From contig NC_087062.1 in NCBI RefSeq assembly GCF_963678635.1, positions 59,935,584-59,999,583 of the forward strand: a stretch of 64,000 nucleotides of DNA. Direction: 5' to 3'. Below the pieces are notes generated by a model, which had not been told where the DNA came from, ran no database searches, and worked only from the letters and a program-made list of their open reading frames with translations. The position numbers were made by a program, and so were the translations under genes. This stretch comes from Symsagittifera roscoffensis (Eukaryota; Xenacoelomorpha; Acoela; Convolutidae). Below, in pieces: positions 55,980-64,000 of the stretch. Numbering within the stretch: position 1 is the stretch's first letter; every line of letters begins with the position of its first letter.

Positions 55980-56758
55980 ATATGTTGAGAGCTGAACAGC
56001 AACAGGCAAAAAGAGTGCGAGAGAATGCCGCGAATTGTGAGCAGCTGAAGTCGGAGCTTGAAAGGATCCAGCAACGACAACGCGAGCTCGACATGCAGAA
56101 AGGGGCTAGGCCCAAAGAGCGGGTGGTGACCGGCTCAGGACCAGAGTCACGTATGGAGGTGGATAAAGCTCCTAGATCGAAGGGACGATTTAACCTCGAT
56201 CGCGCGGCTCAAGAACATATGAACGAGGGGTTGGAGGTGTGGATACCAACTGAATCAGCGTCTTCCCTGCGTGGTCTAGAGACACAAGTAATACGCCCGT
56301 TGATGGACGTCGCGCTGCCTGGATATACACCAAGTTCGACCCCGAGTAGTAGTCAGGTGAGTGGTAGCTCGTCACGACTGAAAGAGTTGCACGAGCGGCT
56401 ACAGCTAAGGAGTCGTGAAAGTCCAGCAAGAGTGGAGCTACCTTCGACGTGGGGAGAGCAACCTGTCAGGAGTGTGGTGATCTCAAGTTACAAGAAGAAT
56501 ACGGAAGGCAGATACCACCGGCACAATCGGATGGACTGGAGCACGGCGCAGAGAGACAGGAGAGATTGCTTCCATGACGCGGCTTGGGTGGAATACCTCA
56601 CGCAGCCACGTGTGCCTGAGGGGGCGGTCCACCTGATCATAGGGGACAGCTTGTTGCGGGTGCTGACCCGGATTCAATCCCATTGGCAAACGGGGATCTT
56701 GAGTTTCGCTAGGGATGGCAAGAGTATACACGGTGACTCTGATGGTCGGGACGAATGA
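55862..56758 (+). CDS. coiled coil and first half of SGNH-like domain (copy 2)
   Basis: Open from 55862; ATG frame 55982-56758. It is the same as 51020-51916, with L-to-R and G-to-E changes. The coiled coil has near-repeats of DQAKLE. Block I IIGDSLL is present. This copy is followed by the full-length downstream frame, unlike copy 1. Confidence 0.6.
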   Translation, partial: ERELERTQRERNKANLDQDQAKLERDQAKLEKDQARRELNMLRAEQQQAKRVRENAANCEQLKSELERIQQRQRELDMQKGARPKERVVTGSGPESRMEVDKAPRSKGRFNLDRAAQEHMNEGLEVWIPTESASSLRGLETQVIRPLMDVALPGYTPSSTPSSSQVSGSSSRLKELHERLQLRSRESPARVELPSTWGEQPVRSVVISSYKKNTEGRYHRHNRMDWSTAQRDRRDCFHDAAWVEYLTQPRVPEGAVHLIIGDSLLRVLTRIQSHWQTGILSFARDGKSIHGDSDGRDE

Positions 56759-58850
56759 CGTGTCTAGGGGGGAAGCAAGGAAGGTGACGAGGCTGCACGA
56801 CAAGACGAGCTGCATTCTTGAGGAATTGCGGATTCAAATGGATCCGGCCATTCTTACAGTGTGCACCATTCCTTACAACATGAAAGCGGACCAACAAGCA
56901 ATGGAGATGAATACAAAAGTGCGAAACCTGAACGAAATAATCAGGCAGATACACCAAAGGAGCGTCCTCCCCGTTGGGCTGTTGGACGTGGCCGAGCAAA
57001 TGGAGCTATCTGCTTTCCCTGACGACGCGTCCTCGGATGGGATTCTTTTTGATAGGCCCAGAGGGGTGGAATGGTTAAATGACATCTTCCAAAGGCACAT
57101 AAGCGCATTGGAGGCAGAGTTGCTAGAGACGGCACGAGTCACATTCGGACCACCCCCAAATCCACCCTTCTTCAACCCGAGGGCTTTGTCCAGTCGCTTG
57201 GGAGCGATGGCCGATTCTAGAGACAGTTCGAGTAACAGCCCGACCAAGTTGCCGGGCGCCGCGCCCATGGAGGCTGAGGAGGCAACGTCATCAACTCCTC
57301 AGGGATCAGTAATATCCTCGGTGGTGGTGGCGGAGAAGAAGAAACCGGAGAGGCCAGCGGGGACCAGTAGGTCGAGATATGTGGAGAAGGTGAAGGAGCT
57401 GGACTTGGAAGATCTGGAATGCAGGCTAGAGTTAGCGAAAACTTTGGGTCTTGAGCGGGTGTCGCACGAAGACTTGGGTAGACACCAGTGCGTGGACTGG
57501 CTGAAGGCTCACGAGACACATTTCTCGAGAGCGAAAATGATGGAGACAGCGGATCTGACTGGGATTCCCACAAAATCGGTCATGGGACCTATCAACTACA
57601 GACCTCTCAAGTCGTTGGGGAGTACGGGACTCGTGGTGGAGCCTCCCAAGCATCGAACCAGCATTGCCAGGATTAGGGTGGCAACTCCAGCACAGTTGAG
57701 GGTGGTGGATAAACTGATGGATTCGAGAGAAATGGAACTACCAGACGCCGCGTATGAAGGTACGAGATTAGCCGACGACCCCAGATACGGGAAACCCTGC
57801 GGGAATACGCAGCTGGCCAAAACCTTGGCAGTTTATGACAGGGCAGACCCAGCCGCTGCAAGGGTGGTCATTGTGGCGGGATCGGATTTTGAGGGAACGT
57901 CTCCCAATTTATTTTGGCCGGAAATTCTGATATATTCACTGCCGGGAGCGGAGCTAAACCAGATGTTAACCCTGGTGGTGGCAATAAAATCGGAGATGCC
58001 TTGCGAGCCTGAGCTACTACTGTTTGCAGGGATGAATGATCACTTGCATGCGACAGGGTTTCTTGAGCAGCTCAAGGGCGATGAACCGGCACCGAAGAAG
58101 ACCTTAGAAGCCATCCAGACATTATTTGCAGCCATGAATGAAGTACAAGAGAACGTTGCCTCACGATTTGGCTCCAAGACAAAAGTAGCGTTCACGACGT
58201 CTCCCGGGTACGCAAGCATGCCTCCCGCTCTGCAATTTGTATATGCGATCTTGATCTTGATAGCAGAAGGGAATGGGTGGCGTATTCTGATGGCAGCTCC
58301 CAATCGGGAGCTGGAACCAACGAACTTGAGACTTCGCAGATCAGAACTGGCGGCGGCGTGGGCGAATGTGTCCCACGCGTTGAGGGGCTTCTACGAGTTG
58401 GCTGACATCCTCATTGTATTGGACGAGGTCCTCTTGCTAGAGATATCCAACTTCGCTAGGCAACTCAAGCTCAGTCCGATTATAGGGGATGATCATCCAG
58501 TGGTGACTCACCTGACGGCCAGTCTGTGGTTTCGAAGTATGGAGTTGACCATCACAAGCTCAACCAGTAAATCTAGAGGGCCGAGCAGCGAAAGGAAGAA
58601 CGTGGTCGCAGCGGAGAAGCAGCTGGAGTCGATGGTGTATCGACTGACACAAGAGAGAGGCAGGTGGCCCTTCCTGAAACCAAGGCTGGAGATCGCCACG
58701 GAGAAGACAAGAGTAGGTGCCCCACCTCTGGTGAAGCAGATCTGGGATTTTCTTGAGGAGCAGCTGGAAGTGGCCGAGAAGAGGGAAATGACGGTGGGCA
58801 GGTTCGTCACAGCAGTCAACGAAGTCACGATTGGAGGATTCTGGAGGTGA
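56715..58850 (+). CDS. 711-codon ORF with two SGNH-hydrolase-like regions
   Basis: Residues 1-150 complete an SGNH/GDSL fold whose block I lies in the previous frame: VTLMVGTNDVSRG (block III, N14) and DASSDGILFD (108-113), where the usual catalytic histidine after DG-x is leucine (L111). A second SGNH-like region spans about 380-560: RVVIVAGSDFEG (383-394) and LLLFAGMNDHL (N441, D442), with a block-I-like element that reads GSD instead of GDS. Between them is an S/P-rich linker and a helical stretch. Hydrolytic activity is doubtful for both. The frame ends near 58850, but the protein appears to continue in the 58831 frame. Confidence 0.55.
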   Translation: MARVYTVTLMVGTNDVSRGEARKVTRLHDKTSCILEELRIQMDPAILTVCTIPYNMKADQQAMEMNTKVRNLNEIIRQIHQRSVLPVGLLDVAEQMELSAFPDDASSDGILFDRPRGVEWLNDIFQRHISALEAELLETARVTFGPPPNPPFFNPRALSSRLGAMADSRDSSSNSPTKLPGAAPMEAEEATSSTPQGSVISSVVVAEKKKPERPAGTSRSRYVEKVKELDLEDLECRLELAKTLGLERVSHEDLGRHQCVDWLKAHETHFSRAKMMETADLTGIPTKSVMGPINYRPLKSLGSTGLVVEPPKHRTSIARIRVATPAQLRVVDKLMDSREMELPDAAYEGTRLADDPRYGKPCGNTQLAKTLAVYDRADPAAARVVIVAGSDFEGTSPNLFWPEILIYSLPGAELNQMLTLVVAIKSEMPCEPELLLFAGMNDHLHATGFLEQLKGDEPAPKKTLEAIQTLFAAMNEVQENVASRFGSKTKVAFTTSPGYASMPPALQFVYAILILIAEGNGWRILMAAPNRELEPTNLRLRRSELAAAWANVSHALRGFYELADILIVLDEVLLLEISNFARQLKLSPIIGDDHPVVTHLTASLWFRSMELTITSSTSKSRGPSSERKNVVAAEKQLESMVYRLTQERGRWPFLKPRLEIATEKTRVGAPPLVKQIWDFLEEQLEVAEKREMTVGRFVTAVNEVTIGGFWR

Positions 58851-59826
58851 GCTGAGGACGAGGAGGGATCACGAGATTCTTGAGTTCTTGAGTCCTTGTT
58901 GGGGAAAGGAGTTCATGGCTGGAGTGTACAGCGCGAAAGAGACCATCTTTGGAGCCTTCATACAGGAAATCTTGAACATGCCCATCAGTCTGTTGTTGGC
59001 ACTGTACCTGGTTTACCCAAGATACCTGTTCAATATGGGCCCAGCGTACATGTTCAGTCGGGGCGTGGACACACTCCGGATTGACGGGTACTTGGCATTG
59101 GTGCTTCTAACCCATGGGGAACTGGTGTCATTCCACCGACTAATGAAATACGGAGAGCCCCTGTCGATGGGAAGAACACACTCGAGTATTGACACCTATT
59201 CGTATAAGTGTGCTGCCTGACTAAAGACGCTGCTGGTGCAGTACCTACTGATGCAAAACCGGCACCTGACTGGTGAAGAGAAGAGCCCGAAGACACGGGA
59301 TGAGTGGAGGAAAGTGAATGGGGGCATGCCTCTGTTGACGGACCTATGCCTGGCCATGAGATCGGACCCCATGGGGATGATCCGGGGGCTAGAGGAGGTC
59401 GTAACCTGCATCTATGGACCTGCCGCCACGTACACGTTTCCAGATCCTCTGGTGACAGCTTATCGATACTCAGTGACCCACGTGAGCCTCATAAGCATAC
59501 TAGATGGGACGACACTCAATTGGTGTCAGCAGGAGGTGCTAAGGGCACAGATGAGCAACACGGTGCTCTTCGAAAAGGTGAAGGATCCGGAGTTGGTGAT
59601 ATACAGTTTCCGAGGACAACTGCAGTGCAGGATGGGAGGTAAGCGCGAAGGCCCCATCGAAACCTATCCCAAGTTCTGGAACCTGAGTCCCCTGACAGCA
59701 AATGGACAAGAAATCTTGAGAATTCCAGCATGGAAGAAAAGCTTCGAGCTGGTGAAAAGGGAGCTAGAGGCGATATTGGAGAAGGACCAGCAAGCATTCC
59801 AGAGTTTCCAACAGCGAGGAGAATGA
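58831..59826 (+). pseudogene. continuation of the long accessory protein, part 2
   Basis: One frame from 58831 to 59826, interrupted only by TGA 59218-59220. It has hydrophobic helices (MPISLLLALYLVYPRYLF, GYLALVLLTHGELVSF), then mixed helical sequence (LTDLCLAMRSDPMGM, VSLISILDGTTLNWCQQEV). One or two hydrophobic stretches might be membrane-associated but contain charged or proline residues; a soluble helical domain is equally likely. No family is recognised. Confidence 0.5.
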
Positions 59827-61601
59827 CCCTGGGGATGAACAGCTCCCTGGTGGTCCCGTCCTTGTTCGCGAGAGCAGCAACCAAAGAACAACAGGGGGAG
59901 TTCACCGACGGCTGGGATCCCCTCTTCATCGGCTACTCTGCAGCAATTTATTTTCATACCAGCGATGCGAAAATAAATTCATGGACAACTCAAGCCAAGA
60001 AAATGAGAGGCTCGATGCCCCCGAAATTCGAGGTGCGAGATGCCTTAAGAACACTTGAGCGGGCAGGTCTGGAGAACAAGTTGCCGGTGTGGGACGATGG
60101 CAGGATGATTGTGAATGAAGGACACATCGCACTGAAAGGAGACGAGATGGTGTTTGTCACAAGAAGATACCGGGCACCTTACGGACTGGAGCAAGTGGAA
60201 ATGAGACAGGAGGGGAAGGAGCTGGATGCAGCAGGCCCATTGTATGTGGCTCTGACAGAGTATAAGAAAACGGGTCCAGCGACACCATCACCCCTATCAG
60301 TGGACACCCCTGGGGATAAAAGGAGCGGTCCCGTAGAAGATCGGTTCAGGAGGATTCTTGAGAGAAGAGAAGCAGAATCGGGAGAGGAGAGCATGGACGA
60401 GACTCTCAGCGAGGCAGGAGAGAATATGGAAGTGGGAAACACACAGGAGCAGAAGCCATCGGAGGAAGAGTTCACCACGCAAGAACTGTTGAAAGATCTG
60501 AGTGGAGAAAATTGGGCAGACACCCCCACGCCACCTCTGACCTCATCTCCCCGCAAGAATCTAGAGTTACCACTGACGAGCGAGAATCCGAACATGGGAA
60601 TGATTTTCCTGAGTGCGGAAAGAAGGGAGAAGAACACCTTCGAGGGAAACAGGGATGCTTTCCTATGCACTCTGGATGAGGATTCTTGGCGAAAATTCTT
60701 GAGCGATTTTAATCGAGAAGTGGACGACGAGACCACATTGGACGATTTCAAGGAGGAGCTGTGGGACACGGTAGTGAAATTCGGAGAGCCTGTCCTGATG
60801 GGGACAGGTCTGGAGGAGAAAGCTAGAGGAGAGCTGCTGAGCAAGATGGTCGAGTTGAGGAAGGCATCACGGAAGACCAAGGAAGACAAATGTAAAGACA
60901 GCTCTACTCTGAAACAAAAAACTGACAATAAAATAATTGAACATGTAAGGGGGGATAAGGTCGGGACTAGTAATATAATTAAAAGTACTAATATCCTTAA
61001 GGCTCGAGCAGGGGGGAGGCAAGAGTTGGAAGGGTTGGATGGAGACAAGGAAGTCGAATCAGTGATGATAACGACAACGCCCCCGAGTAAAGACGTTAGG
61101 TCTCGCAAGAGGAAGAGAGATGTGGAGGGATTGGGCAGTCCTTCAGCGGATGCGGTCTCGGAGAGAAACTTGAGAGAGACGGCCCCCATGGTTCTGGCAC
61201 GATGGAAGACAGCAGCCTACAAGTGTAGCTACGAGCCAAGGAAACTGCTCGACGTAGAAAGAGAGATGGAGATCCCCACCAGCTCAACAACGGAAGAAGA
61301 CTTCAAGCCTCAGAGGATAAAAATGAAGCGAGGTTTGACGAGCGGGCAGACCTGGGAAGTGGACGTCGGCAAAGAATGGGTCTCAAATGAACACCAGGCT
61401 ACCGGGAAGCAAGTGACTAGCGATCCTCTTGAGAAAAATAAAACGAGGAACACCTCCCGACCGTGGTGGGTGGCCCTGGATACATTGCAGGAATTGGAAG
61501 ACTGCCTGAAGAAGCTCGACAGTGGAGTGTCACGCAAACGACGCAACTGGGCTACCCAGCGAAGGCTGATATCAACAAATTGGAATTGGGGAGCCAACTG
61601 A
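59800..61601 (+). CDS. continuation of the long accessory protein, part 3
   Basis: The ATG frame starts at 59730, but its first 25-30 codons overlap the previous frame and are probably not real; meaningful sequence begins near 59815 (RMTLGMNSSLVVPSLF). A folded N-terminal part runs to about 60240. It is followed by a long acidic, S/T/P-rich, probably disordered region with a basic patch (SRKRKRDVEG, a possible nuclear-localisation-like signal). Low-complexity content makes function unpredictable. The frame ends at 61601, where a neighbouring frame takes over. Confidence 0.45.
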
Positions 61602-61843
61602 AGAGAACTTGGCAGAACTTGTTAAAAGATCATTTTGAAGAAGCGATGAGAACATCCTCATCGGCATCGCCGTTGATGGCGAATCCCTTTATTAGGACCG
61701 CAGGACAACTGATGTTCGCGTGGAGCCTGTTGCGGATAGAGTTAGAGACACTGACTTCATACGACAAGTTGAAGTTGGGAGGCAAGAATCTAGAGGTATA
61801 TCGAATGCTGATGCAGCACGTTGCAGGGATAACTCAGGCTTGA
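61463..61843 (+). pseudogene. continuation of the long accessory protein, part 4
   Basis: 126 codons, of which those after about 61560 look real: KADINKLELGSQLKRTW, NPFIRTAGQLMFAWSLLRIE, KNLEVYRMLMQHVAGI. It is mostly helical, with no known domain. It bridges the frames of parts 3 and 5. Confidence 0.4.
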
Positions 61844-62700
61844 GTCTGGCAAGGAGGAAAGATGCTACCTGTTTCTTGAGGTGGACAATGTCGATGATGA
61901 CTGACAGTACCATCCTAGCATGTCACCAGAGAGCAATTGGAAGCAAGACGCTGGAAAGGAGAGTCTCCACAGTCATCTTGAAAGTGTACCAGAGTACTGG
62001 GATAGAAAAGGAGGATGGTTCTAGGCAATCTCTAGAGAGCCACAGGAAGTTAGATGAGATACGGAGATTCTACAACAAGAAGTTTGAGGAGAAACACGAC
62101 GTTCACCGTAACTTGGCTTCGACAGGAGAGTACTTGAAACCCAACAAAAAGGGAGAGTACCAGTATGTGTCTGGAGTGATGGGGATGGCATACAACCCTT
62201 TCTTGGACTTGGAAGCTGGAGGTGCCCACAGAAACTACGAGGTGGCGGAGCTGCTGAAGTTCTGGACAGAGAAGATAATGGAGATATACACTGTAGAGAG
62301 AGAGAGACCTAGCCTAGGTTTGATTCTCGAGAAAACACCGGAAGTAATAAGTGTGCCACGCTCAAGTAAAAGGGTAGAACTAAAAATGGGTAACGGGAAC
62401 GGCATGTTGACCACGAATCTGGGAGTGGTGTGGAAATTGCTCAGGCCCTCCTGGTGTCCACATCCCCATGCGAGCCTGATCGAGGAAGTCAGGGAGCGAG
62501 TGAGACTAGCGCCGACAGAGGATGAAGATATGGCGACATTGAGTATAGTACATAGACTGATCTTGCCTCATGTGAAGGAGTCGAGTGAGGTGACGAGTGG
62601 AACAGGGTCGGTAAAGAAAATGGAGCCGGGCAGTTGTCTTGACTCGACGTGTGGGAATGGCGAGCACACCTGCGATGGACGATCATGCGTCAGGATATAG
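61840..62700 (+). CDS. continuation of the long accessory protein, part 5
   Basis: The ATG frame is 61720-62700 (326 codons); the first 40 codons overlap part 4 and are doubtful. It has helical charged sequence (LDEIRRFYNKKFEEKHD, ELLKFWTEKIMEIYTVE) and a cysteine-containing end (CLDSTCGNGEHTCDGRSC). It ends in TAG 62698-62700, after which the same frame stays open to the window edge. Confidence 0.45.
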   Translation: MSLARRKDATCFLRWTMSMMTDSTILACHQRAIGSKTLERRVSTVILKVYQSTGIEKEDGSRQSLESHRKLDEIRRFYNKKFEEKHDVHRNLASTGEYLKPNKKGEYQYVSGVMGMAYNPFLDLEAGGAHRNYEVAELLKFWTEKIMEIYTVERERPSLGLILEKTPEVISVPRSSKRVELKMGNGNGMLTTNLGVVWKLLRPSWCPHPHASLIEEVRERVRLAPTEDEDMATLSIVHRLILPHVKESSEVTSGTGSVKKMEPGSCLDSTCGNGEHTCDGRSCVRI

Positions 62701-64000
62701 TCTTTCCAGAAAGAAGACCTAGTCACCTTGTTTGAAGACATTACCGAAAGGGAGAAGAGTGAGATACAGATAGTGGCTGAGTGTTACGTGAGTACCACGG
62801 TGAACCTAGCAACAGCTCTGGGATTCTTCTCAAGAATGTGCAGTCTCCAGTCACTGGAGAGGCTAGAGTCAAAACACCACTTGGTGACCGCGTTGAGCGT
62901 GGAGTCATGGCCCGGGGTGTTGCAAGTGACCCAGAAATATATCAAGAGTTGGAAGGTTGGACTCGAAGCGGAGATGGGATTTCCCATGAGCGAAGCCTAT
63001 GGTCTGCCTCTAAATGCGAAGTCCCTAGTGGGGTCAGTGATAGCCAACCTATGTGGCAGCCACTATCCATTACACATGGCGATGGTGGAAGTATCCAGCC
63101 AAAGGGTATTGATAGACAAAGCCTTCTCAGTGCCCAAATGCGTAAGACTGGCTCGGATGTCGCATCATTCACACAAGCTGTTGAGGAAGATCCGAGGAAC
63201 AGTGCCGAAAGAGCAGAGGGACGACTTGAGTGAAATCTGGGGTGAAGAACTTCTAGGTTTGGAGGGCGAAAACACAAGTGACCACGAGAGACAAAACGTG
63301 ATCGGGAAACCCATGGTTGGCGCTCCAAACTTGGAAGAGATCGACGTGATACACGAGAAAATGATGGAACTTGAGCCTCTCCTAGAAGCCTCGGGAGAAC
63401 GCAATCTTAAGAGCATCGACCTCACACACGGGGATTGTCCATGCCACTGTCTGGCGCAGACAGTGTGGTACCCAGATCACGCCAATCTCTGCCTGATCTG
63501 GGATGTGGAAGAAATCAGGTCGTTGGGACTACCCGAGCATCAACAAAAAGTGACCATCTTGGTGGTGAGCACAATGCTGGCTCTACGATGGATAGAAGAA
63601 AATATAGCAAAGTATCGGGAATCGAAGGCGCCAACAGCAGAGTCGATTCACGCGATAGATTACAGCAGGAGACTTGAGTTGTTCGAGACCGCATGCAAGG
63701 TATTTGCCATACCAATGGAAGTCAGACACATGTGGAGCCGCTTGATATTCTTTCCTTGGTTTCGCGCGACGGTGACGAAGGATCACATGAGGAAACATCA
63801 AAAGGAATATCGACAGTTCCAGGCCGAGATAGGACCAGATGCCTTCAAGAGACCTGTGCTGACCCATCGAAATGCGATCACGACGGGGTGGAAAAGAGTG
63901 GGTAGAGTATCCAGAAACAACACTAGAGCGAGGGAGTCGATACTAGAAGAGGACCTGGCGAAAAATGTAAGCCTGAGTCTTCACAATTCCTTCTGTTTGA
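62701..64000 (+). CDS. open frame continuing past the window edge, part 6
   Basis: In the frame of part 5, no stop occurs from 62701 to the last base (433 codons). This frame has no end in the window, so simple start-to-stop ORF lists miss it. It gives protein-like sequence: EDLVTLFEDITEREKSEIQI, a GDCPCHC cluster near 63437-63455, LVVSTMLALRWIEENIAKY, and MWSRLIFFPWFRATVTKDH. No family is recognised. The in-frame TAG at 62698 may be a mutation, or a stop that separates two products. Confidence 0.55.

Larger units (their letters stand above)
52681..57522 (+). repeat. 4.84-kb tandem duplication, copy 2
   Basis: Second copy of 47838-52680; its right end runs on into unique sequence (TTTCTCGAGAGCG at about 57521). 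It carries a frameshift in integrase and a nonsense change in the macro-like ORF that copy 1 lacks. Confidence 0.9.
31370..64000 (+). mobile_element. giant Ty3/gypsy-like element gypsy-2 (3' end beyond the window)
   Basis: In order: LTR-like region and leader, gag, two zinc knuckles, retropepsin, RT, RNase H, integrase with GPY/F module, a macro-like ORF, then coiled-coil and SGNH-like ORFs to the window end, all on the plus strand. Two internal tandem duplications (6.62 and 4.84 kb) inflate it. No second LTR matching 31400-32250 was seen downstream. Without the duplications about 21 kb remains. Whether everything after 50.1 kb belongs to one element, or is a nested second element, is not proven. 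Confidence 0.55.

Noticed and set aside
58960-59110. Multi-pass membrane protein
   Set aside because: Hydrophobic stretches are short and contain proline or charged residues; a buried helical core explains them equally well.
60179-61189. Minus-strand 336-codon frame
   Set aside because: Antisense to the acidic low-complexity region of the accessory protein.
1-64000. Bacterial or phage origin
   Set aside because: No operons with ribosome-binding sites or bacterial genes; gypsy, PLE and satellite structure point to an animal nuclear genome.

Overview
This window looks like retroelement-packed, heterochromatin-like DNA from an animal nuclear genome. I see no host gene, tRNA, rRNA or CRISPR array. 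The evidence is Ty3/gypsy polyproteins on both strands, a Penelope-like element (PLE) with a GIY-YIG domain, and a non-LTR-like reverse transcriptase (RT) of a type I associate with cnidarian, sponge and mollusc genomes. An early-branching metazoan, possibly a cnidarian, is my guess, held with low confidence because no host gene confirms it. Almost every reading frame is damaged, so most entries are pseudogenes or fragments.

Layout. (1) 1-8905: two direct copies (A 1-798, truncated; B 6487-8905, longer) of the RT element. They flank a minus-strand Ty3/gypsy remnant (gypsy-1, 799-6486) that keeps gag, a leader with a 25-bp minisatellite, and an LTR-like end. (2) 8906-11800: minus-strand remains of a second family (gypsy-3): RT, retropepsin, gag and a broken LTR. 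(3) 11801-26046: a minus-strand PLE whose RT part lies at 24735-26046. Its 3' end (GIY-YIG domain plus tail) is repeated about 14 more times at a 922-bp period, making a satellite array. (4) 26047-31369: plus-strand PLE fragments mixed with gypsy-3 LTR and gag stubs, including a composite unit (PLE tail + LTR + gag stub) in two copies. (5) 28462-41704: a near-identical 6.62-kb tandem duplication carrying the composite units, the LTR/leader and the first gag codons of a large plus-strand element (gypsy-2). (6) 41422-50099: gypsy-2 gag, zinc knuckles, protease, RT, RNase H, integrase, and a downstream ORF with a macro-domain-like region. (7) 47838-57522: a second tandem duplication, 4.84 kb, from integrase into a further ORF series. 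(8) 50577 (second copy 55419) to the window end: a long plus-strand coding series with a coiled coil and two SGNH/GDSL-hydrolase-like domains. It is broken by frameshifts and stops, and still open at base 64000.

How it fits together. Gypsy-2 appears to be a very large Ty3/gypsy element. Its LTR/leader starts near 31.4 kb and no 3' LTR is seen by 64 kb. Removing the two duplicated segments leaves about 21 kb. It carries accessory reading frames (macro-like, SGNH-like) that are unusual for the family, and a 14-bp minisatellite in the leader. The related gypsy-1 carries an unrelated minisatellite in the matching place. The PLE satellite, the composite repeats and the two tandem duplications show repeated local amplification of element fragments.

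Limits: alignments were done by eye. Element ends, LTR limits and domain calls need searches that I could not run.
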